64,000 nucleotides of DNA from DATENM01 sp045807725 (GTDB lineage: Bacteria > Acidobacteriota > Blastocatellia > UBA7656), in the NCBI GenBank assembly GCA_045807725.1, contig JBJMGV010000126.1:62001-126000 (forward strand), written 5' to 3'. How positions within the stretch are numbered: the first letter of the stretch is position 1; the number at the start of each line of letters is the position of its first letter. A program made the position numbers and the translations under genes. Positions 25,780-38,644 of the stretch are shown here, one piece after another. The notes beneath the pieces are model-generated. The model was not told where the DNA came from. It ran no database searches and saw only the letters and a list, made by a program, of their open reading frames with translations.

Positions 25780-26795
25780 TTATCGCAATGCGCTCGGACG
25801 CGACCGAAGAGCAGATCGAATTCGTCTGCGAGAGCATACGTAACTATGGCTACAAACCGCACGTGATTCGCGGCGAAGAGCGCGTCGTCATCGGCGCGAT
25901 TGGTCAAGGCGATAAGAAAGACCACCTGCAAGCGCTGCGCTCCGTCGATGGCGTCGAAAACGTCGTGCCCATCCTGCAACCGTATAAGGTCGTGGGCCGC
26001 GAACTGAAACAGGCGAAGACCATCGTGCGCGTCGGCGACCTGGAGATCGGCGGCTCAGGCTTGGTCGTGATGGCCGGGCCGTGTTCGGTCGAGACGCGCG
26101 AGCAGTTGATGGAAACGGCTGAAGGCGTCAAGGCCGCCGGCGCGCAGGTCTTGCGCGGCGGCGCGTACAAGCCGCGCACCTCGCCTTATGATTTTCAGGG
26201 GCTTGAAGTCGAGGGCCTCAAGCTGCTGGCCGAAGCCCGCGAGCACACCGGCCTGAAGATCATCACCGAAGTCGTCACCACTGAAGACACGGAACTGGTC
26301 GCCGAGTACGCCGACATCCTGCAAGTCGGCGCGCGCAACATGCAGAACTTCGCGCTGCTCAAGCGGCTCGGTCGCGTCAATAAGCCTGTGCTGCTGAAAC
26401 GTGGTATGAGTTCGACGATTAAAGAACTGCTGCTGTCTGCCGAATACATCGCCACGCACGGCAACGATCAGGTGATGCTGTGCGAGCGCGGCATACGCAC
26501 CTTCGAGACGGCGACGCGCAACACGCTCGATCTCGCCGCCGTGCCGTTGCTCAATGAGCTGAGCCACCTGCCCGTCGTCGTTGATCCGTCGCACGCCACC
26601 GGCAAGCGCAGCCTGGTGCGCCCGGCGGCGAAGGCAGCGATAGCGATTGGCGCGGACGGCCTCATCATCGAAGTCCACCCGCGCCCGCACGAAGCCTGGT
26701 CGGACGGGCCGCAGTCGGTGACGCCGCAGATGTTCGCCGAGATTATGGAGGACGTGCGCCGCTACGCCGCGATGGAATCGCGCCACGTCAATTGA
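25776..26795 (+). CDS. aroF: 3-deoxy-7-phosphoheptulonate synthase (DAHP synthase, TIGR01361 type)
   Basis: 339 residues. Joins phosphoenolpyruvate and erythrose 4-phosphate at the entry of the shikimate pathway. The first ~75 residues form the small ferredoxin-like domain of this type, then the barrel with VMAGPCSVETREQL, RGGAYKPRTSPYDFQG, VGARNMQNFALLK and PVVVDPSHATGKRS. ATG overlaps the pheA stop by 4 bp, so it is translated from the same transcript and falls under the same attenuator. Confidence 0.95.
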   Translation: MIIAMRSDATEEQIEFVCESIRNYGYKPHVIRGEERVVIGAIGQGDKKDHLQALRSVDGVENVVPILQPYKVVGRELKQAKTIVRVGDLEIGGSGLVVMAGPCSVETREQLMETAEGVKAAGAQVLRGGAYKPRTSPYDFQGLEVEGLKLLAEAREHTGLKIITEVVTTEDTELVAEYADILQVGARNMQNFALLKRLGRVNKPVLLKRGMSSTIKELLLSAEYIATHGNDQVMLCERGIRTFETATRNTLDLAAVPLLNELSHLPVVVDPSHATGKRSLVRPAAKAAIAIGADGLIIEVHPRPHEAWSDGPQSVTPQMFAEIMEDVRRYAAMESRHVN

Positions 26796-26931
26796 CTCGC
26801 GGAGGCGGGACAACGTGCGACGAAGATTGCGGCGGATGGAACCGGCCCCGCAAGCCGTCCGTACTTGACGGCGAATCCTCCTCTGCTTAAAGCAAGAGAG
26901 ATTCAAATCCAACCCGAACGCGGAGGAGTTT

Positions 26932-27573
26932 ATGCGAACCTTTACCCTTGCCTTGCTAATACTGTTGCTTGCCGGGTCTATCACTAGCGTCGGAGCGCAG
27001 CAGGCCGCGCCCACGGCGGATGATCCGCGTATGACCGCCGACGAACGCGCCAAGGTGGTTAAGTGGATGAACGATACTCAAAAAGAGTATCTCGACCGAC
27101 TCGAACACGTCAGCGAGGCGCAATGGAACTGGCGACCCGCGCCATTCCGCTGGACGGTCGGCGAAGTCGCCGAACACATCATGCTCACGGAAGCCCGCCT
27201 CTTCGCCTCTGTCGAAAAGGCGCTCGCCGCGCCGACGAATCCCGACTGGCAGGCTAAGACTAAAGGCAAAGATGTCTTTATCGAGCGGGCGCTGCCGAAT
27301 CGGGGCGTACGCGTGCAAGCGCCCATCGAAATTCGCCCGACCGGCAAGCTATCGCGTGAAGAGGTCATCCGCCGCTACAAAGAACTGCGCGCCCGCGCCC
27401 TCGCCTTCGCCGAGAAGACCGACGCGCCGCTGAAGGCGCACACGGTCGAGCATCCGTTCCGTGTCTTCAACACGCTGAACGCCTATGATTGGCTGCTCTA
27501 CATTCCGCTGCACAATGAGCGGCACAATAAACAGATGGCCGAAGTGATGGCCGCGCCCGGCTATCCGAAATAG
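26932..27573 (+). CDS. Secreted DinB-like protein
   Basis: 213 residues. A signal peptide (FTLALLILLLAGSITSVGA) is followed by a four-helix DinB fold: HVSEAQWNWRPAPFRWTVGE, EHIMLTEARLF, and HNERHNKQMAEV near the C-terminus. The metal-site His residues H (EHIM), HNERH are present. DinB proteins often bind a metal and some are thiol transferases; a periplasmic member is less usual. ATG 26932 follows GGAGGAG. The 136-bp gap before it contains GC-rich imperfect stems without a known motif. Confidence 0.82.
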   Translation: MRTFTLALLILLLAGSITSVGAQQAAPTADDPRMTADERAKVVKWMNDTQKEYLDRLEHVSEAQWNWRPAPFRWTVGEVAEHIMLTEARLFASVEKALAAPTNPDWQAKTKGKDVFIERALPNRGVRVQAPIEIRPTGKLSREEVIRRYKELRARALAFAEKTDAPLKAHTVEHPFRVFNTLNAYDWLLYIPLHNERHNKQMAEVMAAPGYPK

Positions 27574-27643
27574 TCGCGGGCCCAGCTTTCTTATCCTTCG
27601 CGGTAAGTTGCGCCACTCGAATAATTTTGAACCCCGGCTCAGG

Positions 27644-27656
27644 TTTTACCGTAAAA
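27644..27656. promoter_or_regulatory. Palindromic operator candidate upstream of the cytochrome cluster
   Basis: TTTTACCGTAAAA is a perfect 6+1+6 dyad. It lies 25 bp before the -35 of the promoter at 27682. No regulator gene in the window can be linked to it. Confidence 0.35.
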
Positions 27657-27681
27657 TTCTGCACGGATGCTCAGAATTTTC

Positions 27682-27710
27682 TTGACACCGGCGACGCGCG
27701 AAATTAGCAT
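27682..27710 (+). promoter_or_regulatory. Promoter of the cytochrome/PHM-like cluster
   Basis: TTGACA (27682-27687), 17-bp spacer, TAGCAT (27705-27710). About 60 bp before ATG 27771. Confidence 0.6.
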
Positions 27711-27770
27711 TGTAGCGCTCGGAATCTCGGCTCAATAGTGGTCGCAGCGCCCTCCGAAGGAGACAACGTG

Positions 27771-29204
27771 ATGAACTTAAGAAGGCTGACCCTCCCCTTT
27801 CTGCTCACGGCATTGGCATCGCTCGGCATTGCCTTCGTGACTTCAACCAGCGCCAGTTCGGGCAAAGAAGTCACCTTCAATAAAGACGTCGCGCCGATCT
27901 TCTATAAGAACTGCGCGGAATGTCACAAGCCCAACGACATCGCGCCAATGTCGCTGATCTCTTACAAAGAAGTCCGCCCGTGGGCGCGCTCGATCAAAGA
28001 GAAAGTCATCACCCGCGAGATGCCGCCATGGAGTCCCGATCCGAAATACGGCCAGTTCAGCAACGACCACCGCCTGAGCGATAAAGACGTTCAGACCATC
28101 GTTGCCTGGGTGGACGGCGGCGCGAAAGAAGGCGACGCGAAAGACCTGCCGCCCGCGCCCGAATTCACCAGCGGCGGCTGGGAACTCGGAAAGCCCGATC
28201 AGATATTCTCGATGAAAGAAGAGTTCATCGTGCAGCCGGGCCAGCCCGACACGATTCAGAACTTCATCATCCCGACCAACTTCAAAGAAGATAAGTGGAT
28301 TCAGTCGGCTGAGATTCTGCCGGGCAACAAGAGGATCGTTCATCACGTCATCGCCTTCATCCAGACGCCTGAGATGATTGCGAAGCTGCGCTCTGCCGAG
28401 GGCCAGCGCCGCATCGGCGAGATGACGAAAGTCTTCTACCGCGACGGCACGCTGATTAAAGCTAAGGCCGACGCGCCGATCATTGATAATGGATGCAGCG
28501 ATGCGAGCGGCGGCTCGGCTTTCCCGCGCCCGAAGGCAGCCGAAGGCGGCGATGCCTTTGGCCTCTTGCTCGCGGGTTACGCGCCGGGCAAAGGGCTTGA
28601 TGTGTGGCCGGCGGGCACGGCTAAGAAAGTCGCCGCCGGTTCGATGATTGTCTTCCAGATTCACTACTCGGCGTTTCGCGGCAAGTTCGTGCAGGCGGAA
28701 AAAGACATGACCAGCATCGGCCTGCACTTTACATCGCAGCCGCCGCAGCACTCGCTCAACACCATCGGCATACAGAATCACTACTTCAAGATTCCCGCCG
28801 GTGTGACCGACCACGAAGTGACGGCCTGCTACACCTTCGACAGCGACGTGAAGCTGATGAGCTATATGCCGCACATGCACCTGCGCGGCAAGGATATGAA
28901 GTACGATGTGATCTATCCCGATGGCCGCAAAGAGACGCTGCTGTGGGTTCCGAAGTTCAGCTTCAACTGGCAGACGATGTATTACCTGAAGAAGCCTGTG
29001 TCGATACCCAAAGGCACCAAGATGATCATCACCGCGCACTACGACAACTCGGCGAAGAACAAGTACAACCCCGACGCGACGAAGGACATTCGCTGGGGTG
29101 ATCCGACATATGAAGAGATGATGATCGGCTGGATGGATTATTACGTAGACGCGCCGGCGACGCCCGACAAGGCCGCCGCGTCGGCGCGCACGGCGCGCAA
29201 GTAG
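27771..29204 (+). CDS. Cytochrome c / copper monooxygenase-like protein, paralogue 1
   Basis: 477 residues from ATG 27771 (GAAGGAG upstream). Signal peptide ~1-29. Cytochrome c domain (~32-125): CAECH at 48-52, an MPPW segment that may give the distal Met. The rest resembles peptidylglycine monooxygenase (PHM): VVHHV (two CuH-type His), FQIHYS (third), HMHLRG (CuM-type His pair) and EEMMIGW (CuM-type Met). Established families with this fold hydroxylate C-H bonds using copper; the substrate here is unknown. It is the first of four tandem paralogues. Confidence 0.85.
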   Translation: MNLRRLTLPFLLTALASLGIAFVTSTSASSGKEVTFNKDVAPIFYKNCAECHKPNDIAPMSLISYKEVRPWARSIKEKVITREMPPWSPDPKYGQFSNDHRLSDKDVQTIVAWVDGGAKEGDAKDLPPAPEFTSGGWELGKPDQIFSMKEEFIVQPGQPDTIQNFIIPTNFKEDKWIQSAEILPGNKRIVHHVIAFIQTPEMIAKLRSAEGQRRIGEMTKVFYRDGTLIKAKADAPIIDNGCSDASGGSAFPRPKAAEGGDAFGLLLAGYAPGKGLDVWPAGTAKKVAAGSMIVFQIHYSAFRGKFVQAEKDMTSIGLHFTSQPPQHSLNTIGIQNHYFKIPAGVTDHEVTACYTFDSDVKLMSYMPHMHLRGKDMKYDVIYPDGRKETLLWVPKFSFNWQTMYYLKKPVSIPKGTKMIITAHYDNSAKNKYNPDATKDIRWGDPTYEEMMIGWMDYYVDAPATPDKAAASARTARK

Positions 29205-29220
29205 CCACCGTAGTCTTTCG

Positions 29221-29249
29221 TTCGGGGCGGCCCGCAGCGTCGCCCCGAA
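29221..29249 (+). terminator. Hairpin between cytochrome paralogues 1 and 2
   Basis: TTCGGGGCG (29221-29229) pairs with CGCCCCGAA (29241-29249), followed by TTCCGTTT. It could trim expression of later genes relative to the first. Confidence 0.55.
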
Positions 29250-29348
29250 TTCCGTTTCAGTTTTAAGTTCAACAGTGGATTCGCCATTCGGGGCAATGCC
29301 GCAGCGCCGCCCCGCCAAGAGGCCGCCAGTCACCAAGCGGAGGAGTCA

Positions 29349-30791
29349 ATGAAGAAAGCTATCACCATCGTGTTCGCCGCCGCGTTCGTCGCCGCGCTCT
29401 GTTTCGCCTTTTCGCCGGCGACCAGCGCCGCCGGCCCGAGCAAACGCGAAGTCACCTTCTCGAAAGACATCGCGCCGATCTTTTTCAAGAACTGCGCCGA
29501 GTGTCACAAACCCAACGACATTGCGCCGATGTCTCTGCTCACGTTCAAAGAGGCGCGTCCGTGGGCGCGCTCGATCAAAGAAAAGGTCGCCACCCGCGAG
29601 ATGCCGCCCTGGAGTCCTGACCCGCACTACGGCCAGTTCACCAACGAGAAGCGGCTGACGGACAAAGAAGTCGAGACTATCGTTGCCTGGGTCGATGGCG
29701 GCGCGAAGGAAGGCAATCCGAAAGACCTGCCGCCGACGCCTGAGTTCGCCAAAGGCGGCTGGACGATTGGCAAACCCGACGCCGTCTTCGAGATGGGCGA
29801 AGAGTGGACGATTAATCCGAACGCGCCCGACAACTACATCAACTTCTTCATGCCGACGAACTTTAAAGAAGATCGTTGGGTGCAGGCGGCTGAGATACTG
29901 CCCGGCAATCGCAAGGTCGTGCATCACGTCATCGCCTTCATCCAGTCGCCGCAGATGATGGCCAAGCGCGCCGAAGCCGCGAAGAACGGCGGCAAGGTCG
30001 GCGGGCGCACGGCGGACGGCAAGCTGTTTTATCTCGACGGCACGCTGCGCCGCGTCAAGATGGACGCGCCGGTGACGGACGACGCATGCAGCCAGCAGCA
30101 GCCGACCGGCGGGCGTCGCATCGGCGGCGGCGGCGACGAGAACGAAGGCGCGCTGCTTGGCGGTTACGCGCCGGGTCTCGAAGCGGCGGTCTACCCGGCG
30201 GGCGTCGCCAAGCGGCTGCCGGCAGGCTCGACCATCATGTTTCAGGTGCACTATTCGAGCTTCCGTGGCGCGCTCGACAAGCCCGAAAAAGACCGCACGA
30301 AGATCGGCCTGATCTTCGCCAAAGAGCCGCCCGATAAGATGGCCGTGACGTTTGCGGCGGCCAACGTGATGTTCAAGATTCCGGCGGGCTCAGAGAGTCA
30401 CGAAGTCACCGCTTGCCAGACTGTGCCGGCAGACGTTCAAGTGCTCAACTACATGCCGCATATGCATCTGCGCGGCAAGGATATGAAGTACGAAATCATT
30501 TATCCCGACGGCAAGCGCGAGACAGTGCTGTGGGTTCCGAAGTTCAACTTCAACTGGCAGGCTGCCTACGTGCTGAAGGAGCCATTGAAGGTGCCGAAGG
30601 GGTCGAAGCTGATCGTCACCGCCCACTACGACAACTCGAAGAAGAACAAGTACAACCCCGACCCGGCGAAAGATGTGCGTTGGGGCGATCCGACCTATGA
30701 CGAGATGATGATTGGCTGGCTCGACATCATGGTCGATAACCCGATGAAGAAGCCGAAAGCCGATCCGGCAGCGGGCGGCGGCCAGAAGTAA
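29349..30791 (+). CDS. Cytochrome c / copper monooxygenase-like protein, paralogue 2
   Basis: 480 residues. Signal peptide to ~28. Heme site CAECH, then MPPW. PHM-like elements intact: VVHHVIAF, FQVHYS, MPHMHLRGKDMKYE and DEMMIGW. The order and spacing match paralogue 1 closely, so the two arose by duplication. A Gly-rich insertion (RRIGGGGDENEG) lies in the middle loop. ATG 29349 follows CGGAGGAG. The C-terminus is Lys/Pro-rich. Confidence 0.85.
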   Translation: MKKAITIVFAAAFVAALCFAFSPATSAAGPSKREVTFSKDIAPIFFKNCAECHKPNDIAPMSLLTFKEARPWARSIKEKVATREMPPWSPDPHYGQFTNEKRLTDKEVETIVAWVDGGAKEGNPKDLPPTPEFAKGGWTIGKPDAVFEMGEEWTINPNAPDNYINFFMPTNFKEDRWVQAAEILPGNRKVVHHVIAFIQSPQMMAKRAEAAKNGGKVGGRTADGKLFYLDGTLRRVKMDAPVTDDACSQQQPTGGRRIGGGGDENEGALLGGYAPGLEAAVYPAGVAKRLPAGSTIMFQVHYSSFRGALDKPEKDRTKIGLIFAKEPPDKMAVTFAAANVMFKIPAGSESHEVTACQTVPADVQVLNYMPHMHLRGKDMKYEIIYPDGKRETVLWVPKFNFNWQAAYVLKEPLKVPKGSKLIVTAHYDNSKKNKYNPDPAKDVRWGDPTYDEMMIGWLDIMVDNPMKKPKADPAAGGGQK

Positions 30792-30807
30792 GCTGCCTTA
30801 CAATTCC

Positions 30808-30858
30808 GAAGCACGCCTGCGCCGGTTGCGAGAAGTCGTGGCCGGCGCATCGTGCTTC
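30808..30858 (+). terminator. Long hairpin between cytochrome paralogues 2 and 3
   Basis: GAAGCACG (30808-30815) and GCGCCGG (30819-30825) pair with CCGGCGC (30842-30848) and CGTGCTTC (30851-30858). About 16 bases of loop. It is followed by AGAAAACC, not a U-run. Confidence 0.5.
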
Positions 30859-31018
30859 AGAAAACCTCAATAGCGAGGGCAACCGAGCAAGCGGAAGGGC
30901 ATCCAAGCGGGACGACCAGCAAAGGCGCGAGCGGTGATTCGCTTGCGCCATCTCAAACAGATACGAATTGCCAGCGCCGGCCTCATCGGCTCAACGCTGC
31001 GCCTCAAAGGTGATTGAT

Positions 31019-32707
<1,689 letters not shown>

Positions 32708-32709
32708 CG

Positions 32710-34158
32710 ATGAAAATAACGATCAAGGGCGACACGGCGACGCGGCGACACGGTGACGCGGCGTGGGAAGGACAGAGGGACAAGCCGCTCCTCCTTCCCC
32801 GTGTCGCCGCGTCGCCGCGTCGCCGCGTTGTCTTTTCCCACATCGCCGTGTCGCCGCGTCGCCGTGTCGCCGTGTCATTCCTGGCGATTGCTTTTTGCCT
32901 TTTGCCTTTTGCCTTGGCGCGGGTCAGCGCGCACGAGCCGATCACGACGAAGGTGCGTTTCAACAAAGAAGTCATCCACATCTTGCAGCGCAGTTGTCTG
33001 GGCTGCCATCACCCCGGCGGCATCGCGATGTCTCTGGCGACTTATGATGAAGCGCGCCCGTGGGCGAAAGCGATCAAGGAAGAAGTCCTCAACAAACGCA
33101 TGCCGCCGTGGCACGCGGTGAAAGGCTTCGGCGAGTTTCGCAACGCGCCGCCGCTGACGCAACGCGAGATTGACCTGCTGGTCAACTGGGTCGAAGGCGG
33201 CGCTCCCAAAGGCGAAGACAGCGACCTGCCGACTGCGCCGCTTTATTCTGACGACTGGCGGCTTGGCAAGCCCGACCTCATCTTGAAGCCGCAGGCCGCC
33301 GCTGCCATCGCCACCGATGCCGACGATACGCGCACGATCACGCTGGCGACCAACGCGACCGAAGCGCGCTGGCTCGCGGCGATAGACCTGCGCCCCAGCG
33401 ACGCTCGCGTCGTCCACTGCGCCAAGTTTTATCTGGTCGGGGGCCGGGGGCCAGGGACCGGGGATCGGGCAAATACAGATTCCACGAACAACATAAACAA
33501 CAGCCAATCATCTATAACAGAAGCCGAGGGTAATTCATCTCTGGCAAACACCGGCCCCCGGCCCCCGGCCCCCGGCCCCTGCCTGGGCACGTGGATGCCC
33601 GGCCAGAAGACGGTCGCGTGGCCCGAAGGCACAGCGCAGTTATTGCCCGCAGGCGTGCGCATCGCGGTCGAGATTCATTATTGCGGCACGGCTGAAGCAG
33701 CACGCGATGAGAGCGAAGTCGGATTGTATTTTGCGAAGGTCGCGCCGCGCCGGCAGGTGCAGGAGATTGCCGTCACGGACGGCGACGCGCGAATCCCGGC
33801 GGGCGCGGCGCGGCACCCGATCAACGTGAGTTACACTACACAGGAAGATGTCGAGGCGCTGGCGCTGCGACCGGCAGTCCACCCGCTCATCACTTCGTTG
33901 CAAGTGACGGCCTACCGACCTGACGGTTCTGAAGAGGTGTTGCTGTGGACGCGCGACTATCAATTCGACTGGCAGCCGACTTATTACTTGAAGCGTGCTG
34001 CCGCGCTGCCAAAGGGCACGCGCATCGACGTGATTGCCTATTTCGATAACTCCGACAGCAACCGCAACAACCCGAACGACCCGCCGAAAGCGCTACGTTT
34101 GCGCGACCTCACCGACGAGCCGCTGTGCGCGGTAGCCATCATTAAACCCGAACGCTGA
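32710..34158 (+). CDS. Cytochrome c / PHM-like protein, paralogue 4, with lost copper ligands
   Basis: 483 residues if read from ATG 32710, three bases after the previous stop; a GTG at 32872 is another possible start. Heme site CLGCHH and MPPW are intact. The copper residues are not: HH is HC (VVHCAKF), the HMH motif is missing (PLITSLQV), and EMM is EPLC. The IHY His remains. The N-terminal ~65 codons come from a word array, and an in-frame insertion at about residues 243-290 comes from another. I expect electron transfer at most, not copper chemistry. Confidence 0.75.
   Translation: MKITIKGDTATRRHGDAAWEGQRDKPLLLPRVAASPRRRVVFSHIAVSPRRRVAVSFLAIAFCLLPFALARVSAHEPITTKVRFNKEVIHILQRSCLGCHHPGGIAMSLATYDEARPWAKAIKEEVLNKRMPPWHAVKGFGEFRNAPPLTQREIDLLVNWVEGGAPKGEDSDLPTAPLYSDDWRLGKPDLILKPQAAAAIATDADDTRTITLATNATEARWLAAIDLRPSDARVVHCAKFYLVGGRGPGTGDRANTDSTNNINNSQSSITEAEGNSSLANTGPRPPAPGPCLGTWMPGQKTVAWPEGTAQLLPAGVRIAVEIHYCGTAEAARDESEVGLYFAKVAPRRQVQEIAVTDGDARIPAGAARHPINVSYTTQEDVEALALRPAVHPLITSLQVTAYRPDGSEEVLLWTRDYQFDWQPTYYLKRAAALPKGTRIDVIAYFDNSDSNRNNPNDPPKALRLRDLTDEPLCAVAIIKPER
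32731..32913. repeat. Word arrays (CGGCGACACGG and TTTTGCC) inside the 5' end of paralogue 4
   Basis: Left arm 32731-32763 (CGGCGACGCGGCGACACGG), right arms 32801-32828 and 32844-32877 (CGTGTCGCCGCGTCGCCGCG). Then TTTTGCC repeats, 32892-32913. They are read in frame as an Arg-rich stretch and the hydrophobic core FLAIAFCLLPFALA. Confidence 0.75.
33438..33581. repeat. Word array inserted in frame in paralogue 4 (GGGGGCC words)
   Basis: Left arm 33438-33468 (GGGGGCCGGGGGCCAGGGAC), an 82-base AT-richer middle (Asn/Ser-rich when translated), right arm 33551-33581 (CCGGCCCCCGGCCCCCGGCC). It interrupts the loop where paralogues have a Gly-rich turn. Confidence 0.75.
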
Positions 34159-34229
34159 AGGATTGAAGCGATGGCGCGTTCGTTTTCAAGCGAGTGCGCC
34201 ATCGCTTCGACTTGCAACGACCCGCAACG

Positions 34230-34983
34230 CTACGGACAGACGCCGGTGTCGTCCGCCATATTGCTGTCGGTGATCGTCATGCTTTTGCCTGTCGCATAAC
34301 TCTTCAGCGTCGCCGTGCCGACATGTGTGCAGGTATTCATCGTCACCGAGAGTTGATGGTCGGCAGTCTTGCCTTGCAGGTAGACCTTGCACGCCAGGCC
34401 CGACATCACGCCTTTGCCGCTGATGCTGATCCCTTTGCGGCAGTTGGTGAAGACGTAATCGCCGGTGGCCGAACTCATTCTGAGCATACAACCGTTGTCG
34501 TCATCCTGTATGCAGAGGTCGTAGGTCGGCGCGGGCACAGTCAAGTGATAACAGGCCAGCGCGAAGTCGAGGTTGGAAGCGGAGTCTCCGGCGTAGCCTG
34601 CGGCAATGATCGAACGGTCGTTGACGATGGTGAGCGAGAGCACTTTAGCCGAGTTGCCGGGAAATTCGGTCGTCACTTTGCCCGCGTTGCCGAACGTCGT
34701 GTCGGCGGCTCCAGTCGCATCGAAGCGCTCGACTAGAAAGGCCGACTTGCTGTTGCTGACGAAGGCGTACGAGCCGGCAACAATCTTGCCATCGCCCTGC
34801 AAGGCCAGCGTGAAGATCGGCTCAGGCCCGAAGGCGCTTTCAACCATCGCCAAAGCTGGGATCGAGATCGCCCGTTCCCGCCTGTACGCCTCTGAGCGGC
34901 GCGGCCAGAATGAACAGCATCAGCGACGCAAGCGCCGCTAACAGGCACGCCCGCTTAATCAGGGAAGAGACCTTGTATTGCAT
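34230..34983 (-). pseudogene. Frameshifted secreted delta-60 repeat protein
   Basis: Start at ATG 34983 with GGAGGT upstream; signal peptide (LLAALASLMLFILAAPLRGV). The first frame reads to TGDLDPSFGDG then TGA (~34840). The next frame continues at once with FGPEPIFTLALQGDGKIV and GAADTTFGNAGKVTT, the delta-60 repeat pattern. Removing one T in GGTTGA (near 34841) would restore FGDGESAFGPEP. The rest (to 34230) has a Cys-rich C-terminal domain (CIQDDDNGCMLRM, TNCRKGISI). Sequencing error is possible. Confidence 0.7.
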
Positions 34984-35216
34984 AATACCTCCGGGATGAT
35001 TTTCGAGTCGTCGTGGTATCGACACTCCACGGCTGTCAGGGAAACAGACATAGCCCCGAAACCGCTACTGTATAGGCATGGTGAGCGAGAAGCTATGACC
35101 GCCGTCACCCGTGCGCGTGACTGCTATCACAGGTAGCGGCGCGAAGTCATCGGAGCGTAGTGGTGAGAACTTGCGAACGGCTGATTGATGAAGGCAACGA
35201 AGCGAAAGCGAACCGC

Positions 35217-35624
35217 TCAGCGCGAAGTCTGCAACTGCACAAGACGAGTGAGCGGCAGCGGCTTGCCTTCGCGTTCGAGCCGCCAGAAGCAGTCTTCGAC
35301 GCCAAGCGGCCCTTTGACGCTGCCGTCATAATCGCGGCACATCTGCGGGCGCGTCTCGTACACGCCACAGGTATATCGCATCAAGCCATCGTCGCCCGGC
35401 GTCTCTTGCAGAGCATTGCAGCGTTGCGGCAGCGAGAAGTAGTATTCGAGCGCGCCGTTGGCTTTGACGTAATCGATCTTGAAGCCGTGCAGCTCCATCC
35501 AGTGAATCTCGTCGCGCGCCTCGTCATCGACCCCGCCGCCGAAGAAGGTCATCGACATACAGCACTTGCCACACAGCACGCAGAGTTCGGACTTGCGCCT
35601 GGCCGTCAATCGCTTTCGCTTCAT
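35217..35624 (-). CDS. YkgJ-family cysteine cluster protein
   Basis: 135 residues. Cysteines form a CxxCxxCC cluster (CVLCGKCCMSM), further Cys in LPQRCNAL, RYTCGVY and RPQMCRDYDG. Family YkgJ/CxxCxxCC is thought to bind zinc or iron-sulfur; its role is unresolved. ATG 35624 is preceded by a repeat element rather than a clear ribosome site. The 35026-35216 gap holds no evident feature. Confidence 0.82.
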   Translation of the reverse strand: MKRKRLTARRKSELCVLCGKCCMSMTFFGGGVDDEARDEIHWMELHGFKIDYVKANGALEYYFSLPQRCNALQETPGDDGLMRYTCGVYETRPQMCRDYDGSVKGPLGVEDCFWRLEREGKPLPLTRLVQLQTSR

Positions 35625-35640
35625 ATTCGCCCCAAAATAA

Positions 35641-35690
35641 AAGACAGGATTAACAGGATAAACCTTTCGTTCATCCTGTCAATCCTGCCT
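35641..35690. repeat. Short inverted word pair (ACAGGATTAACAGGAT)
   Basis: AGACAGGATTAACAGGAT (35643-35660) and its inverse ATCCTGTCAATCCTGCC. It sits between the ppdK stop and the cysteine cluster gene start, both on the minus strand. Confidence 0.65.
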
Positions 35691-35716
35691 TATGAGTTTC
35701 AATCTATCGTCGCGGC

Positions 35717-38488
<2,772 letters not shown>

Positions 38489-38644
38489 CTGACAATCTCC
38501 CATGAAGGTTTATAAGTTCGTGATGCGCACGGGGCGAAAAATCCGCCCTGAGCCAAACAACTAGCATCGACCACGGGGCGTGGCTTGTCAAGCGATGGCT
38601 CGGCGTTCGATAGCGGCGGGAGTGCGGCAAAGCGAAGGCGATGA

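Noticed and set aside
26796..26931. Possible tRNA or riboswitch in the GC-rich gap after the DAHP synthase gene
   Set aside because: A GCGGAGG...CCTCCTCTGC pairing was considered, but no acceptor, anticodon or T-loop pattern fits, and no known riboswitch motif is evident.
27843..29336. 497-codon open frame antisense to cytochrome paralogue 1, and similar frames opposite paralogues 2 and 3
   Set aside because: Composition is His/Arg/Val-rich and mirrors the codon pattern of the sense genes; the paralogy of the shadows follows from that of the sense genes.
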